DNA of 64,000 nucleotides from an uncultured Collinsella sp. Its GTDB lineage: Bacteria; Actinomycetota; Coriobacteriia; Coriobacteriales; Coriobacteriaceae. The stretch covers positions 1 to 64,000 of the forward strand of contig UQIW01000005.1 in the NCBI GenBank assembly GCA_900541235.1, given 5' to 3'. Every line of letters begins with the position of its first letter. The stretch's first letter is position 1. A model generated the notes under the pieces. That model ran no database searches. It saw only the letters and a program-made list of their open reading frames with translations, and was not told where the DNA came from. Positions 48,571 through 56,834 of this stretch are shown piece after piece. Position numbers and translations under genes: made by a program.

Positions 48571-49494
48571 CTAGCAGGCGGCCATGATGGGGGCAGCAAC
48601 CTGCTTCTTACGGGAGAGAACGCCCGGCATCCAGACGCCGTCGTGCTCGTCGGCGATGCCCAGGCCCTTCTGAGCGGCCTCGGTCTCACCCTCGAGCAGG
48701 ACCTGCGAGCCCTCCTCCATGATGTCGGTGATGCACAGGACAATGCCGTCAGCGCCCTTCTCGGCGGCGTAGGCGCGCATGGCCTCGCGGACCTCGTCGA
48801 TCATGCCGAGCGCGCGGCTCTTGTCGACGGTCTCGTACTGGCCGATGAGCAGCTTCTTGCCGGCGGGCTCGAACATCTTGATGTCGTTGCCGACCATCTC
48901 GGCAGCGGTGAAGGAGCCGGACGGACGGGTGAGGAAGACCTCCATGCCAAACTTGACCGGGTCAACGCCCACCTGCTCGCCGAGCTTGGCGGCGACGGCG
49001 CGGTCGACATCGGTGGTGGTGGGGCTCTTGAGCATGAGCGTGTCGGTCATCATGGCCGAGAGCAGCAGCTTGGCCTGAACGTCGGAAAGCTCAACGCCGA
49101 GCACGCCGGCGAGCTTGGTGACGATGGTGCAGCTGGAACCCCAGGGCAGGCAGATGTAGTGCAGCGGGCCGGCGGTCTCGAAGTCGCCGATGCGGTGATG
49201 GTCGACGACACCAAAGACTGTGGCGTCCTTAAGACCGGCAACGGACTGGGCGGACTCGTTGTGGTCAGTGAGGACGACGAGCTGACCGGCCTCGACGGAC
49301 TCGATCACGCGGGGCTCGGCGATGCCGGCGTCGGCGAGCAGCTTGGCGGACTCGGCCGGAAGCTGGCCCAGGGCGCAGGCCTCATAGGTGTTGCCGGCAT
49401 ACTCAATCTGGTTGAGCAGCTGGGACAGAACGACGGCGCTCATGATGGCGTCGTTATCGGGGTTCTGGTGACCAAAGACAAGAACGTTTGCCAT
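48571..49494 (-). CDS. ppaC: Manganese-dependent inorganic pyrophosphatase (family II)
   Basis: 307 residues of the DHH superfamily. It hydrolyses pyrophosphate made in biosynthesis. The metal ligands are in VFGHQNPDNDAI (HxxPDxD), LTDHN and VFGVVDHHRIGDF (DHH). The C-terminal DHHA2 domain begins near residue 190 and ends with VWMPGVLSRKKQVAAPI, the SRKKQ substrate motif. GGAGG precedes the ATG. The gene is a single transcription unit with its own terminator. Confidence 0.95.
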   Translation of the reverse strand: MANVLVFGHQNPDNDAIMSAVVLSQLLNQIEYAGNTYEACALGQLPAESAKLLADAGIAEPRVIESVEAGQLVVLTDHNESAQSVAGLKDATVFGVVDHHRIGDFETAGPLHYICLPWGSSCTIVTKLAGVLGVELSDVQAKLLLSAMMTDTLMLKSPTTTDVDRAVAAKLGEQVGVDPVKFGMEVFLTRPSGSFTAAEMVGNDIKMFEPAGKKLLIGQYETVDKSRALGMIDEVREAMRAYAAEKGADGIVLCITDIMEEGSQVLLEGETEAAQKGLGIADEHDGVWMPGVLSRKKQVAAPIMAAC

Positions 49495-49659
49495 GGATAT
49501 CCTCCACTTGATATGTGTACTTAGACGTAGCTATGGTAGCACGCCGATGCCGAGCCTTCGCAGACGGAAGAGCCACGGCATATTTTGGGGCAGGTATGGG
49601 GGCCAAGGCTGTCCCTTTTGCACCATGTTGGTGCAAAGTAACCCGCCCCCCTGCACCAG

Positions 49660-50613
49660 CTATTTGCCAGCGGCGCGCAGAGCTACGTAGGCGGCGCCGA
49701 TGATGCCGGCGTCGTTGCCGAGCGAAGCGACCTTAATGGGCGTCTCGCGCGAGGCGGAAAGCGCGTAGCGCTGGAAGTACTCGCGAGCCTTGTCGAGGTA
49801 GACATCGGCCGAGGCGGAGGCGCCGCCGCCGATCAGGAACATCTCGGGGTCGACCACGTTGGCGATAAGCGCCAGGGCGCGACCGAGATAGTCGGCCATG
49901 GTATCGGCCGCGGCCAGCGCAAGCTTGTCGCCCTCGCGGCAGGCCTGGAACACGTCCTTGGAATCTGAGGGGCCGGTGAGCTCGATGGGCTCGACGCCCG
50001 CCTTCTTGCACTCGGCAAGGTAGTTGCTCACCACACCGGTGGCGCTGGAATACTGCTCCAGGTGGCCATGGCCGCCGCAGCCGCAGGTGCGCTCCTCAGC
50101 CGGATTCAGGCACATGTGGCCGATCTCGCCGCCGGCACCCACAACGCCCGACACCACGTCGCCGTTGACGATAACGCCGCCGCCCACGCCGGTACCGATG
50201 GTGACCATCACCACGTTCTGTACACCCTTGGCAGAGCCGAGCCAGGCCTCGCCCATGGCGGCGGCGTTGGCATCGTTCTCGTACTTAACGACCGCGTCGG
50301 GGCAGTGCTCCTGAATGGCGACTCTCAGCTCGGGCAGGTTAATGGCAATGTTGGCCTTGACCTTGGCATCGCCCGATGCCGGGATGGGGCACGGAACGGC
50401 CAGGCCAATACCCGCCACAAAGGCGCGCGGAATCTGGGCCTTGGCGACCACCTGGTCGATAGCCTCGGTCACCGCGGCAAAGCCCGCAGCGTCAACGATG
50501 GGAGGCGTGGGAACGCTGGCCTTGGCCAGCAGGTTGCCGTCCTCGTCGAACAGACCCTCCTTAACCGAAGTGCCGCCGACGTCAATGCCGATGTAGTACT
50601 GCTTAGGTTCCAT
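49660..50613 (-). CDS. glk: ROK-family glucokinase
   Basis: 317 residues. It phosphorylates free glucose with ATP. The phosphate-1 loop is YYIGIDVGGTSVKEGLFDEDG. ENDANAAAMGEAWLGSAKG carries the catalytic Asp, and VTIGTGVGGGVIVNGDV the adenosine loop. The zinc motif of ROK proteins is GGEIGHMCLNPAEERTCGCGGHGHLEQYSS. No N-terminal DNA-binding domain is present, so it is an enzyme, not a ROK repressor. The start MEPKQYY follows AAAGGTGGG. Free glucose could come from the GH1 enzyme encoded nearby. Confidence 0.93.
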   Translation of the reverse strand: MEPKQYYIGIDVGGTSVKEGLFDEDGNLLAKASVPTPPIVDAAGFAAVTEAIDQVVAKAQIPRAFVAGIGLAVPCPIPASGDAKVKANIAINLPELRVAIQEHCPDAVVKYENDANAAAMGEAWLGSAKGVQNVVMVTIGTGVGGGVIVNGDVVSGVVGAGGEIGHMCLNPAEERTCGCGGHGHLEQYSSATGVVSNYLAECKKAGVEPIELTGPSDSKDVFQACREGDKLALAAADTMADYLGRALALIANVVDPEMFLIGGGASASADVYLDKAREYFQRYALSASRETPIKVASLGNDAGIIGAAYVALRAAGK

Positions 50614-50682
50614 GGGAGCCCACCTTTCTCGTTTAAACATTGCCTGTATGGTACCGCTCCCAAGGCAAAAACTTACCAAAAA

Positions 50683-50707
50683 GGGACAGGTTTGTTTTGG
50701 CAGGTTT
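50683..50707 (+). repeat. Intergenic repeat, single arm (GGGACAGGTTTGTTTTGG type)
   Basis: Upstream of glk. The 25-bp sequence recurs with few changes at 54559-54583 and, inverted, at 54620-54644, where the two copies form a palindrome. Confidence 0.75.
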
Positions 50708-50759
50708 TAACTGGGGAAACGCAAATGGCCGCTCAACAGGCCGCGCAAGACCATCCCCA

Positions 50760-50796
50760 AAAATAAAGGCGCCGGGAGGCGGAGACTCCCGGCGCC
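50760..50796 (-). terminator. Terminator of the cellobiose-type PTS operon
   Basis: A perfect GGCGCCGGGAG/CTCCCGGCGCC stem is followed on the minus strand by TTTATTTTT, about 60 bp after the EIIA stop. Confidence 0.92.
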
Positions 50797-50854
50797 CGTC
50801 AAAGGGACTATGTTGTCTGTCGGACCGCACGGTCCTTCGCGGCGATAACGCTGA

Positions 50855-51187
50855 CTAGGCCTTAAGTGCCTGCAGCTGCTTGTGAACCTCGATGAGCTCC
50901 GTCGCCATGACGCGCATGGTCTCGGTACCGGCCATCTGGTCCTCGGCATGCAGCAGAATCAACGGGGCCTCGCCGTTACGCTCGCCGTTGGCCTCTTTCT
51001 TCAGAAGCCCCATGTGAACATCGTGGCCACCGTTATAGGCCTCGTCGCCCTGCTTGATAAGCTCCTCGGCGGCGTCAAAATCGCCCTCCTTGGCCTTTTG
51101 CACGGCATTGATGTACATGCTCTTGGCGGTACCGACGTAGCTGATGATCTCGAAGCAGGTCATCTGCAGTTCGTTCATATCCTCCAT
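50855..51187 (-). CDS. PTS lactose/cellobiose-family EIIA
   Basis: 110 residues, an all-helical phosphocarrier that acts as a trimer. ISYVGTAKSMYINAVQKAKEGDFDAAEELIKQGDEAYNGGHDVHMGLL is the standard first half. The phosphorylated histidine is in LILLHAEDQMAGTETMRVMATELIEVHKQL. It takes phosphate from HPr and passes it to the EIIB encoded just upstream. ATG 51187 is the best start; it lies 9 bases after the EIIB stop with AGGTG ahead. It is the last gene of the operon. This EIIA could also serve the two EIIA-less EIICB proteins in the window. Confidence 0.93.
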   Translation of the reverse strand: MEDMNELQMTCFEIISYVGTAKSMYINAVQKAKEGDFDAAEELIKQGDEAYNGGHDVHMGLLKKEANGERNGEAPLILLHAEDQMAGTETMRVMATELIEVHKQLQALKA

Positions 51188-51196
51188 GCGGAGCAC

Positions 51197-51499
51197 CTAG
51201 CCCATCACGCTGACGCAGTGGTCAATGATGCCGGCAGCGTTCATGCGGCCGTAGTCGACCATGTTGATGACCTCGACCGGAAAACGGCCGGCGGCCTCCT
51301 TCTCAAAGTCACCCTTGGTGTAGCCGATCTGCGGGCCAAGCAGCAACATGTCGCACTCGTCCAGGTGATCGTGGGCCTCGTTCATGGGACGAGCCTCGAT
51401 CTCGATATCCAGACCACGGTTTGCAACCTCGGCCTGCATCTTCTGGACCAGCAGGCTCGTGGACATACCGGCATTGCAGCAGAGCATGATCTTCTTCAT
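51197..51499 (-). CDS. PTS lactose/cellobiose-family EIIB
   Basis: 100 residues. The phosphocysteine is in KKIMLCCNAGMSTSLLVQKM (second Cys of the pair, near residue 8), followed by the CelA-like P-loop. DECDMLLLGPQIGYTKGDFEKEA continues the family. It receives phosphate from EIIA and passes it to the sugar bound to EIIC. AAGGAGG precedes the ATG, and EIIC ends 159 bp upstream. Together EIIC, EIIB and EIIA form a complete cellobiose/chitobiose-type transporter. Confidence 0.93.
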   Translation of the reverse strand: MKKIMLCCNAGMSTSLLVQKMQAEVANRGLDIEIEARPMNEAHDHLDECDMLLLGPQIGYTKGDFEKEAAGRFPVEVINMVDYGRMNAAGIIDHCVSVMG

Positions 51500-51657
51500 G
51501 GTTTCCTCCTTATAACTGCGCGGCGCGCAGACGACGACTGGTTGTATTCCTTGCGGTTATTGTGCCCTCTTTCTGCGCCCTTACGCAGAAGAGAGATGCG
51601 GGCACTGACACCACGTACCGGTGCCCGCAAAGGTGAAAGGGACGAACGTTAGGCGTT

Positions 51658-53001
51658 CTACTCGGCGAGAGCCTCCTGCTTGGCGATTGCCTTCTCGGAA
51701 ATCTTCATAAAGGGCAGGTAGACGGCCATGCCAATGACAATCTCGAGAGCCTGCCACACGCCGGCGCGCCAGTCAAAGCCCGTAGCGAGCAGGGCATTGA
51801 TGACGGGAGGCATGGTCCAGGGCACCTGGGCGATGCAGGGGCTGATGATGCCTGCGCAGGTAAGGCCATAGGTGATGCCGATGAACAGGTCGGGAAGAAG
51901 AACAAACGGGATCATGAGCGGCAGGTTGTACACGATGGGGTAACCGTAGATAACCGGCTCGTTGATGTTGAACAGACCAGGCAGGATAGCCATCTTGGAA
52001 ACGGTCTCGGAAGCCTTGTTCTTGGAGAACAGGAGCGTGTCGAGCAGAAGCATGAGGGTGCAGCCCGAGCCGCCGATGAGGGCGAAGCTGTTAACGATCT
52101 GCATGTTCATGTAGTGATCGGGCTGGATGGTGCCACCGGCGGCAAAGGTAGCCATGTTGTCGACGATGAGCATGGTCAGGATCGGCTCGACGGTAGCGCC
52201 AGAGATGGTGGACTGGTGAATACCGACGCAGAACAGCAGGTTGGCAAGGGTGTAGATGAGGATAACAGCCCACGGACCGGCGTTCATGATGTTCTTGAGC
52301 GGGTTGGAGATGCACGTGGAGATGATGGCGCACAGATCGGTGCCGGCGCACACGGCGAGCAGGGCTGCGGCAAGAGCGAAGATCGCGAGGTTGAGCAGCA
52401 TCGGGATCATGACGTTGAAGGAGTTGGAGACCGCGGGAGGCACGCCCTCGCCCAGCTTAACCTTGAGCTTCTCGACGCCAGAGATCTTGATGAAGAGCGA
52501 GACGGAGAGCAGAGCGATGATAATGGCCGAGAACAGACCGTTAGTGCCGGTGTTGGCAGTCGAAAGGGCGCCCGTAACCTCGGCGGAGGTGATCTTGTCG
52601 GTGAGCAGCGGGCTCGTGGCGGCAAGCGAGGCGGTAATCTGCTGCGGCATCATGATGACGAAGGCAGAGATGGCGACGACCACGCAAGCGAGCGGGTTAT
52701 CGAAACGCTTGTTCTTGGCGAGGCTGTAGCCAATCAATCCGGCCAAGATAATGGCAGAGACGTTGAGGGTGCCCAGCGTAATTGCCGAGCCCCACGTCTG
52801 AAGGTTGGCAAGGCCCGCCGCATCGAGCGGGAACAGAGGGAACACGACGTTGTTAATAAGAACCGCGATACCCGCAAGGATATAGAGCGGCGTGATGGTC
52901 GCGAAGGCGTCTCGCAGGGAACGCAGGTGAACCTGGTTTCCCACCTTCGCAGAGACCTCGGCAAACTTGTCGAGGAAGCTCTTTCCGTTGTCACTGGCCA
53001 T
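51658..53001 (-). CDS. PTS lactose/cellobiose-family EIIC
   Basis: 447 residues with about ten membrane helices. The N-terminal cytoplasmic helix SFLDKFAEVSAKVGNQVHLRSLRDAFATITPLYILAGIAVLI and the conserved LPGLFNINEPVIYGYPIVYNLPLMIPFVL (the NEP motif of sugar-binding EIIC) place it in the family. It is encoded without a fused EIIB domain, unlike the two EIICB genes in the window. AGGAGC precedes the ATG. It lies between the GH1 gene and EIIB on the same strand. Confidence 0.94.
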   Translation of the reverse strand: MASDNGKSFLDKFAEVSAKVGNQVHLRSLRDAFATITPLYILAGIAVLINNVVFPLFPLDAAGLANLQTWGSAITLGTLNVSAIILAGLIGYSLAKNKRFDNPLACVVVAISAFVIMMPQQITASLAATSPLLTDKITSAEVTGALSTANTGTNGLFSAIIIALLSVSLFIKISGVEKLKVKLGEGVPPAVSNSFNVMIPMLLNLAIFALAAALLAVCAGTDLCAIISTCISNPLKNIMNAGPWAVILIYTLANLLFCVGIHQSTISGATVEPILTMLIVDNMATFAAGGTIQPDHYMNMQIVNSFALIGGSGCTLMLLLDTLLFSKNKASETVSKMAILPGLFNINEPVIYGYPIVYNLPLMIPFVLLPDLFIGITYGLTCAGIISPCIAQVPWTMPPVINALLATGFDWRAGVWQALEIVIGMAVYLPFMKISEKAIAKQEALAE

Positions 53002-53121
53002 GATTGCTCCTAACTTTCAAATCCGGCCTTTTCCTATGCGCACGGTGGTCTGTCGCCCTCTGCCACCAGATGTGCCATGTGTTGCGCGCGGCGGCGCGCG
53101 GTCTGGGCGTTCGCCCGGTCG

Positions 53122-54522
53122 CTAATCAACCACGTGGGTCGTGGCGACCTGTTTGAGCCAGGCCGCCGACTTCTTAAGACGGCGCTTGTAGCCATCCATC
53201 AGATCGACCTCGACAAAGCCATAGCGATTCTTAAAGGCATTGGCCCAAGACCAGTTATCGATGACGGCCCAATAATGGTATCCGCGACACTTGGCGCCCT
53301 CGGCGATTGCCTTGGCAACCCACTCCAGGTGCTGGCGTACAAAGTCGACGCGGTAGTCGTCCTGGATGGTTCCTTCGGCGTCACGGTTCTTGTATTCGTC
53401 CATGATGCCGATGCCGTTCTCGGAAACGAACCACTCAAGATCGGGATAGTTCTTGGCGCAGTCCATGCCAAAGTCGTAGAGGCCCTGCGGGTAGATCTCC
53501 CAGCCGCGGCTCTCGTTCATAACGGCGTCGGGCCACACGTACTCGTCGGCAAAGTGCGGCAGACCGTACTGGTCGACCTTGCTCGCCGGTGCCTGAACAC
53601 GCGTGGGGTGGTAGTAGTTGCAGCCGAGCCAGTCGACAACACCCTGCTTGAGAATCTCTTGGTCGCCGGCACGGAACGGGAGCTTAACACCGCCCTCGGC
53701 CAGGCTGTCGAGCACGTCGGCGGGAAGTTCGCCCTTGGTAATAAGGTCGAGCCACCAGCGATTGTTGATGCCGCCGGTCATACGCACGGCCTCGAGGTCT
53801 GCCTCGCTGGGGTTCTCCTTGGTGTAGACCGGGGTAAAGCAGTTGATCATGCCGATCTTGGCATCGGAGCGAATAGCGCCCTCGTCATAGGCGCGACGAT
53901 AGTTGGCCACGGCCAGCGCATGTGCCAGCGAGATGTGATACTGCACGGTGCGAGCGCGGCTAAAGTCGTGGAGTTGCGGGAACCACACGCCCTCCTGATA
54001 GCGCTGCTCGGGCTCGACGATGGGCTCGTTAAAGGTGAACCAGTACTTAATCTCCTGGCCAAACTCGTGGAAGGCGACGTCGGCGTAATGCGCGTAAGCC
54101 TCGACGACCTCACGGCTCTCCCAGCCGCCACGGTTAAAGAGGTAGGTGGGCATGTCAAAGTGGTACAGGTTGACGAACGGCTCCAGACCAGCCTCGCGAG
54201 AGGCGCGGAACAGCTCGTGATACCACGCAGCGCCCTCCTCATTAAGGTTGCCGTCGGCATCGAGCAGACGGCTCCACTGAATGGAAGTGCGATAGGTATC
54301 CAGGCCCAAGTCCTTCAAAATGCGAAAGTCTTCCTGGTACTTGGCCATAAAGTCATTGCCGGCATAAGAGCCAACGCAGTTGTAGAACGAACCCAGATCC
54401 TGGATGGACCAGGTGTCCCACAGGTTCTCGAGCTTGCCGCCTTGGTTCCACTGACCCTCAGTCTGCGGGCCGGACATAGCAGCGCCAAAGAAGAAGTCGT
54501 TGGGCAGCTGATACTGTGCCAT
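53122..54522 (-). CDS. GH1 6-phospho-beta-glucosidase
   Basis: 466 residues, GH1 barrel. It cleaves the 6-phosphorylated beta-glucoside delivered by the PTS. The acid/base glutamate is in KYWFTFNEPIVEPEQRY and the nucleophile in EWFVSENGIGIMDEY. DTYRTSIQWSRLL and WSWANAFKNRYGFVEVDL, with the phosphate-contacting Lys/Tyr region, fit phospho-glucosidases. ATG 54522 follows GAGGA; a TTG one codon upstream is less likely. It is the first gene of the GH1-EIIC-EIIB-EIIA operon and is divergent from a GntR regulator. Confidence 0.92.
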   Translation of the reverse strand: MAQYQLPNDFFFGAAMSGPQTEGQWNQGGKLENLWDTWSIQDLGSFYNCVGSYAGNDFMAKYQEDFRILKDLGLDTYRTSIQWSRLLDADGNLNEEGAAWYHELFRASREAGLEPFVNLYHFDMPTYLFNRGGWESREVVEAYAHYADVAFHEFGQEIKYWFTFNEPIVEPEQRYQEGVWFPQLHDFSRARTVQYHISLAHALAVANYRRAYDEGAIRSDAKIGMINCFTPVYTKENPSEADLEAVRMTGGINNRWWLDLITKGELPADVLDSLAEGGVKLPFRAGDQEILKQGVVDWLGCNYYHPTRVQAPASKVDQYGLPHFADEYVWPDAVMNESRGWEIYPQGLYDFGMDCAKNYPDLEWFVSENGIGIMDEYKNRDAEGTIQDDYRVDFVRQHLEWVAKAIAEGAKCRGYHYWAVIDNWSWANAFKNRYGFVEVDLMDGYKRRLKKSAAWLKQVATTHVVD

Positions 54523-54558
54523 CAAAGTCCTCGCTTTCGTGTTCTAGAGCTTCCGATT

Positions 54559-54644
54559 GGAGACGGGTTTGCTTTGACAGGTTATCCGGCGCGGGCGCGC
54601 ACCGGTCATACCGATATCCAACCTGCCAAAACAAAACCGTCCCC
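54559..54644. repeat. 86-bp inverted-repeat element in the GH1/gntR divergent region
   Basis: The arms 54559-54583 and 54620-54644 are inverse copies (about 21 of 25 bases) of the GGGACAGGTTTGTTTTGG repeat found singly at 50683-50707. The remaining divergent region (54645-54825) is AT-rich promoter DNA. Confidence 0.75.
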
Positions 54645-54825
54645 AAACAGTCAATCCTGTTCTGCGGTAGGATTCCGTTTGTTGCTTAAACTATAGCGCT
54701 CTAATTTTAAAAGTAAAGCGTCTTTTTCTTTTTTCTTTCTCGAACTTCTTAGATAAAAGTAATATGGGTGCCCTGTTGAGGGTTATACTTACTTTTGTAT
54801 TCAAATATGTCGGAAAGGAGGTTCC

Positions 54826-55545
54826 ATGATTCCCAAATACGAGGCGATAGCTGCAGATATTCGTCGGAGTATTGAGGATGGCGCTCTTAAACCGGGCGAT
54901 AAGCTTCCCACCGTCGTTGAGTTCTGCGAGCTCTATAGCGTTTCCAAAATCACCGTCAAACGAGCTATCGAGCAAATCACCGAAGAAGGTCTTATTACCA
55001 GCCGTCGTGGATCGGGTACCTACGTTAAGGACACGGCGGGACTTCCCGGCCAGGCGTTTTTCCAGGGCAAAAACGACCGTGCCCAGGGTTTTTCGTATGA
55101 GCACCGCGGGGAGAAGGTGACCTCGGTGGTCTACGATTTCTCGATTGTTAATCCACCAGCGGACATCGCAGCCCAGCTGGGAATTGCCGAGGATGACTTT
55201 GCCTATCACGTCGTGCGCGTGCGTCAGGCCGATGAGGAGCCCATCGTTATCGAGTACACCTACATGCCCCTCGAGCTGATTCCGGGGCTGAAAAAGAAGG
55301 ACCTGTACGGATCGCTCTACCGCTTCATCCGAGAGCAATGCGGGCTGAAGATTTCGAGCTTTCACCGTACCATTCGCGCCGTGGCAGCAACCGAGGAAGA
55401 AGCCGAGCGTCTGGACACCAAACCTGGCTCTCCCCTGCTCGAGCTCACCCAGATTGGCTTTTTGGACAGCGGTGCCGCCTTTGAGTATTCGACCTCGCGC
55501 AACGTTGGCGACCGCTTTGAGTTGCACAATGTAACGCTGGCATAG
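54826..55545 (+). CDS. GntR-family regulator of the beta-glucoside operon
   Basis: 239 residues. The winged helix covers about residues 4-70 (PKYEAIAADIRRSIEDGALKPGDKLP, then CELYSVSKITVKRAIEQITEEGLITSRRGSGTYV). The UTRA domain follows (YHVVRVRQADEEPIVIEYTYMPLELIPGL, then SPLLELTQIGFLDSGAAFEYSTS). This is the BglR/TreR-like group that senses phosphorylated disaccharides. AAAGGAGG lies 7 bases before the ATG. Its divergent arrangement with the GH1-PTS operon makes it the probable local repressor. Confidence 0.92.
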   Translation: MIPKYEAIAADIRRSIEDGALKPGDKLPTVVEFCELYSVSKITVKRAIEQITEEGLITSRRGSGTYVKDTAGLPGQAFFQGKNDRAQGFSYEHRGEKVTSVVYDFSIVNPPADIAAQLGIAEDDFAYHVVRVRQADEEPIVIEYTYMPLELIPGLKKKDLYGSLYRFIREQCGLKISSFHRTIRAVAATEEEAERLDTKPGSPLLELTQIGFLDSGAAFEYSTSRNVGDRFELHNVTLA

Positions 55546-55619
55546 GTTTTTGTAGTCATGCGGGCGCTCGTTTTGAGCAGTTTTACGCGGCGCCCACGCA
55601 GCACAATGGGAGTATGAAC

Positions 55620-56552
55620 ATGTCCGATTTGATTAAACTGACGCCGATCTTCCACGAGAAGATCTGGGGCGGCCGCCAGCTGGAGGCCGTGTTTGGCTAC
55701 GACATTCCCGAGGGTCCCATCGGTGAGTGCTGGGCCATCTCGGCCCATCCCAACGGCGACTGCCAGATCGCTGAGGGCCCGTACGCCGGTCACACGCTGT
55801 CATGGCTGTGGGCCGAGCACCGCGAGCTCTTTGGCAATTGCGAAGGCAAGGAGTTCCCGCTGCTCATTAAGATTCTGGACGCCAAGGACGACCTTTCAAT
55901 CCAGATTCATCCCAACGACGAGTACGCCGCCAAGCACGAGAACGGCAGCCTGGGAAAAACCGAGTGCTGGTATGTGCTGGACTGCGAGCCCGGTGCCACG
56001 ATCATCGTCGGCCAGCGCGCGCATGACCGCGCCGAGGCCGCGCAGATGATCGAGGACGGCCGCTGGGACGACATGCTCAACGTACTGCCGATCCACAAGG
56101 GCGACTTTTTCCAGATTGATTCCGGTACCGTGCACGCCATCAAGACCGGCACGCTCATTTTGGAGACGCAGCAGTCGAGCGACGTGACGTATCGCCTGTA
56201 CGACTACGACCGTCCCGGCACCGACGGCAAGCTGCGTCCCCTGCACATTGAGCAGAGCCTCGACTGCATAAACTTTGACGCTCAGGCTCCGACCGACGGC
56301 ACGGTGACCGCGCCCGAGGTGGATGGCGTGACCGAGCTCGAGTCTTGCCCCTGCTACACCGTCGATCGCGTGCGCGTCGACGGCAGCAAGACTCTCGACC
56401 AGCGCTGGCCCTTCATGTGCCTGTCGATCATCGACGGCGAAGGCACCGTCTGCGGCGACCCCGTCCACAAGGGAAGCCACCTGCTGGCCCCGAGCACCGT
56501 CGGCTCCATCGACCTCGAAGGCAAGATGGAACTGATCATCAGCCACCTCTAG
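55620..56552 (+). CDS. manA: Mannose-6-phosphate isomerase, class I
   Basis: 310 residues, a zinc-dependent cupin that interconverts mannose-6-P and fructose-6-P. LIKLTPIFHEKIWGGRQLEAVFG is the class I Firmicutes-type start. The zinc ligands are in LSIQIHPNDEYA and GKTECWYVLD, and DFFQIDSGTVHAIKTGTLILETQQSSDVTYRLYDY is the second cupin block. ATG 55620 fits GGGAG better than the ATG at 55614. It follows the GntR gene but is probably separate, ending at a strong hairpin. Confidence 0.92.
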   Translation: MSDLIKLTPIFHEKIWGGRQLEAVFGYDIPEGPIGECWAISAHPNGDCQIAEGPYAGHTLSWLWAEHRELFGNCEGKEFPLLIKILDAKDDLSIQIHPNDEYAAKHENGSLGKTECWYVLDCEPGATIIVGQRAHDRAEAAQMIEDGRWDDMLNVLPIHKGDFFQIDSGTVHAIKTGTLILETQQSSDVTYRLYDYDRPGTDGKLRPLHIEQSLDCINFDAQAPTDGTVTAPEVDGVTELESCPCYTVDRVRVDGSKTLDQRWPFMCLSIIDGEGTVCGDPVHKGSHLLAPSTVGSIDLEGKMELIISHL

Positions 56553-56579
56553 GTCGCAACAACAACCAAAACGAAACAA

Positions 56580-56611
56580 GGGGCTCCCCCGTTCTTCAAC
56601 GAGGGAGCCCC
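56580..56611. terminator. Terminator hairpin after manA
   Basis: GGGGCTCCC and GGGAGCCCC pair around a 14-base loop, 28 bp after manA. T-runs are short on the plus side and better on the minus side, so it may also end the converging helicase transcript. Confidence 0.75.
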
Positions 56612-56698
56612 TTGCCATGTCTAAGTATTCAGCCCACCCGGCTCTCCAGATCAAAAAGCGAACGAGCAAAGCGACGTTCGTCCAGCAACGTTACCCAA

Positions 56699-56827
56699 GG
56701 ACCTGGGCGGGCGTATAGGGCAACATCGATCGCGAGTTCCGCACGAGCCGGAGAGCACTTAATGTGCTCTCCGTGCGAGCAGGACTGCCCGAGCAGGCGA
56801 TGTTGCCCTATACGCCCGCCCAGGTCC
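56699..56827. repeat. 129-bp palindrome with perfect 30-bp arms
   Basis: The arms 56699-56728 and 56798-56827 (core GGGCGGGCGTATAGGGCAAC) are exact inverses. The 69-bp centre contains a second hairpin, GAGAGCAC-TTAAT-GTGCTCTC. It ends 7 bp before the stop codon of the helicase gene. Confidence 0.9.
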
Positions 56828-56834
56828 GCCGGGA

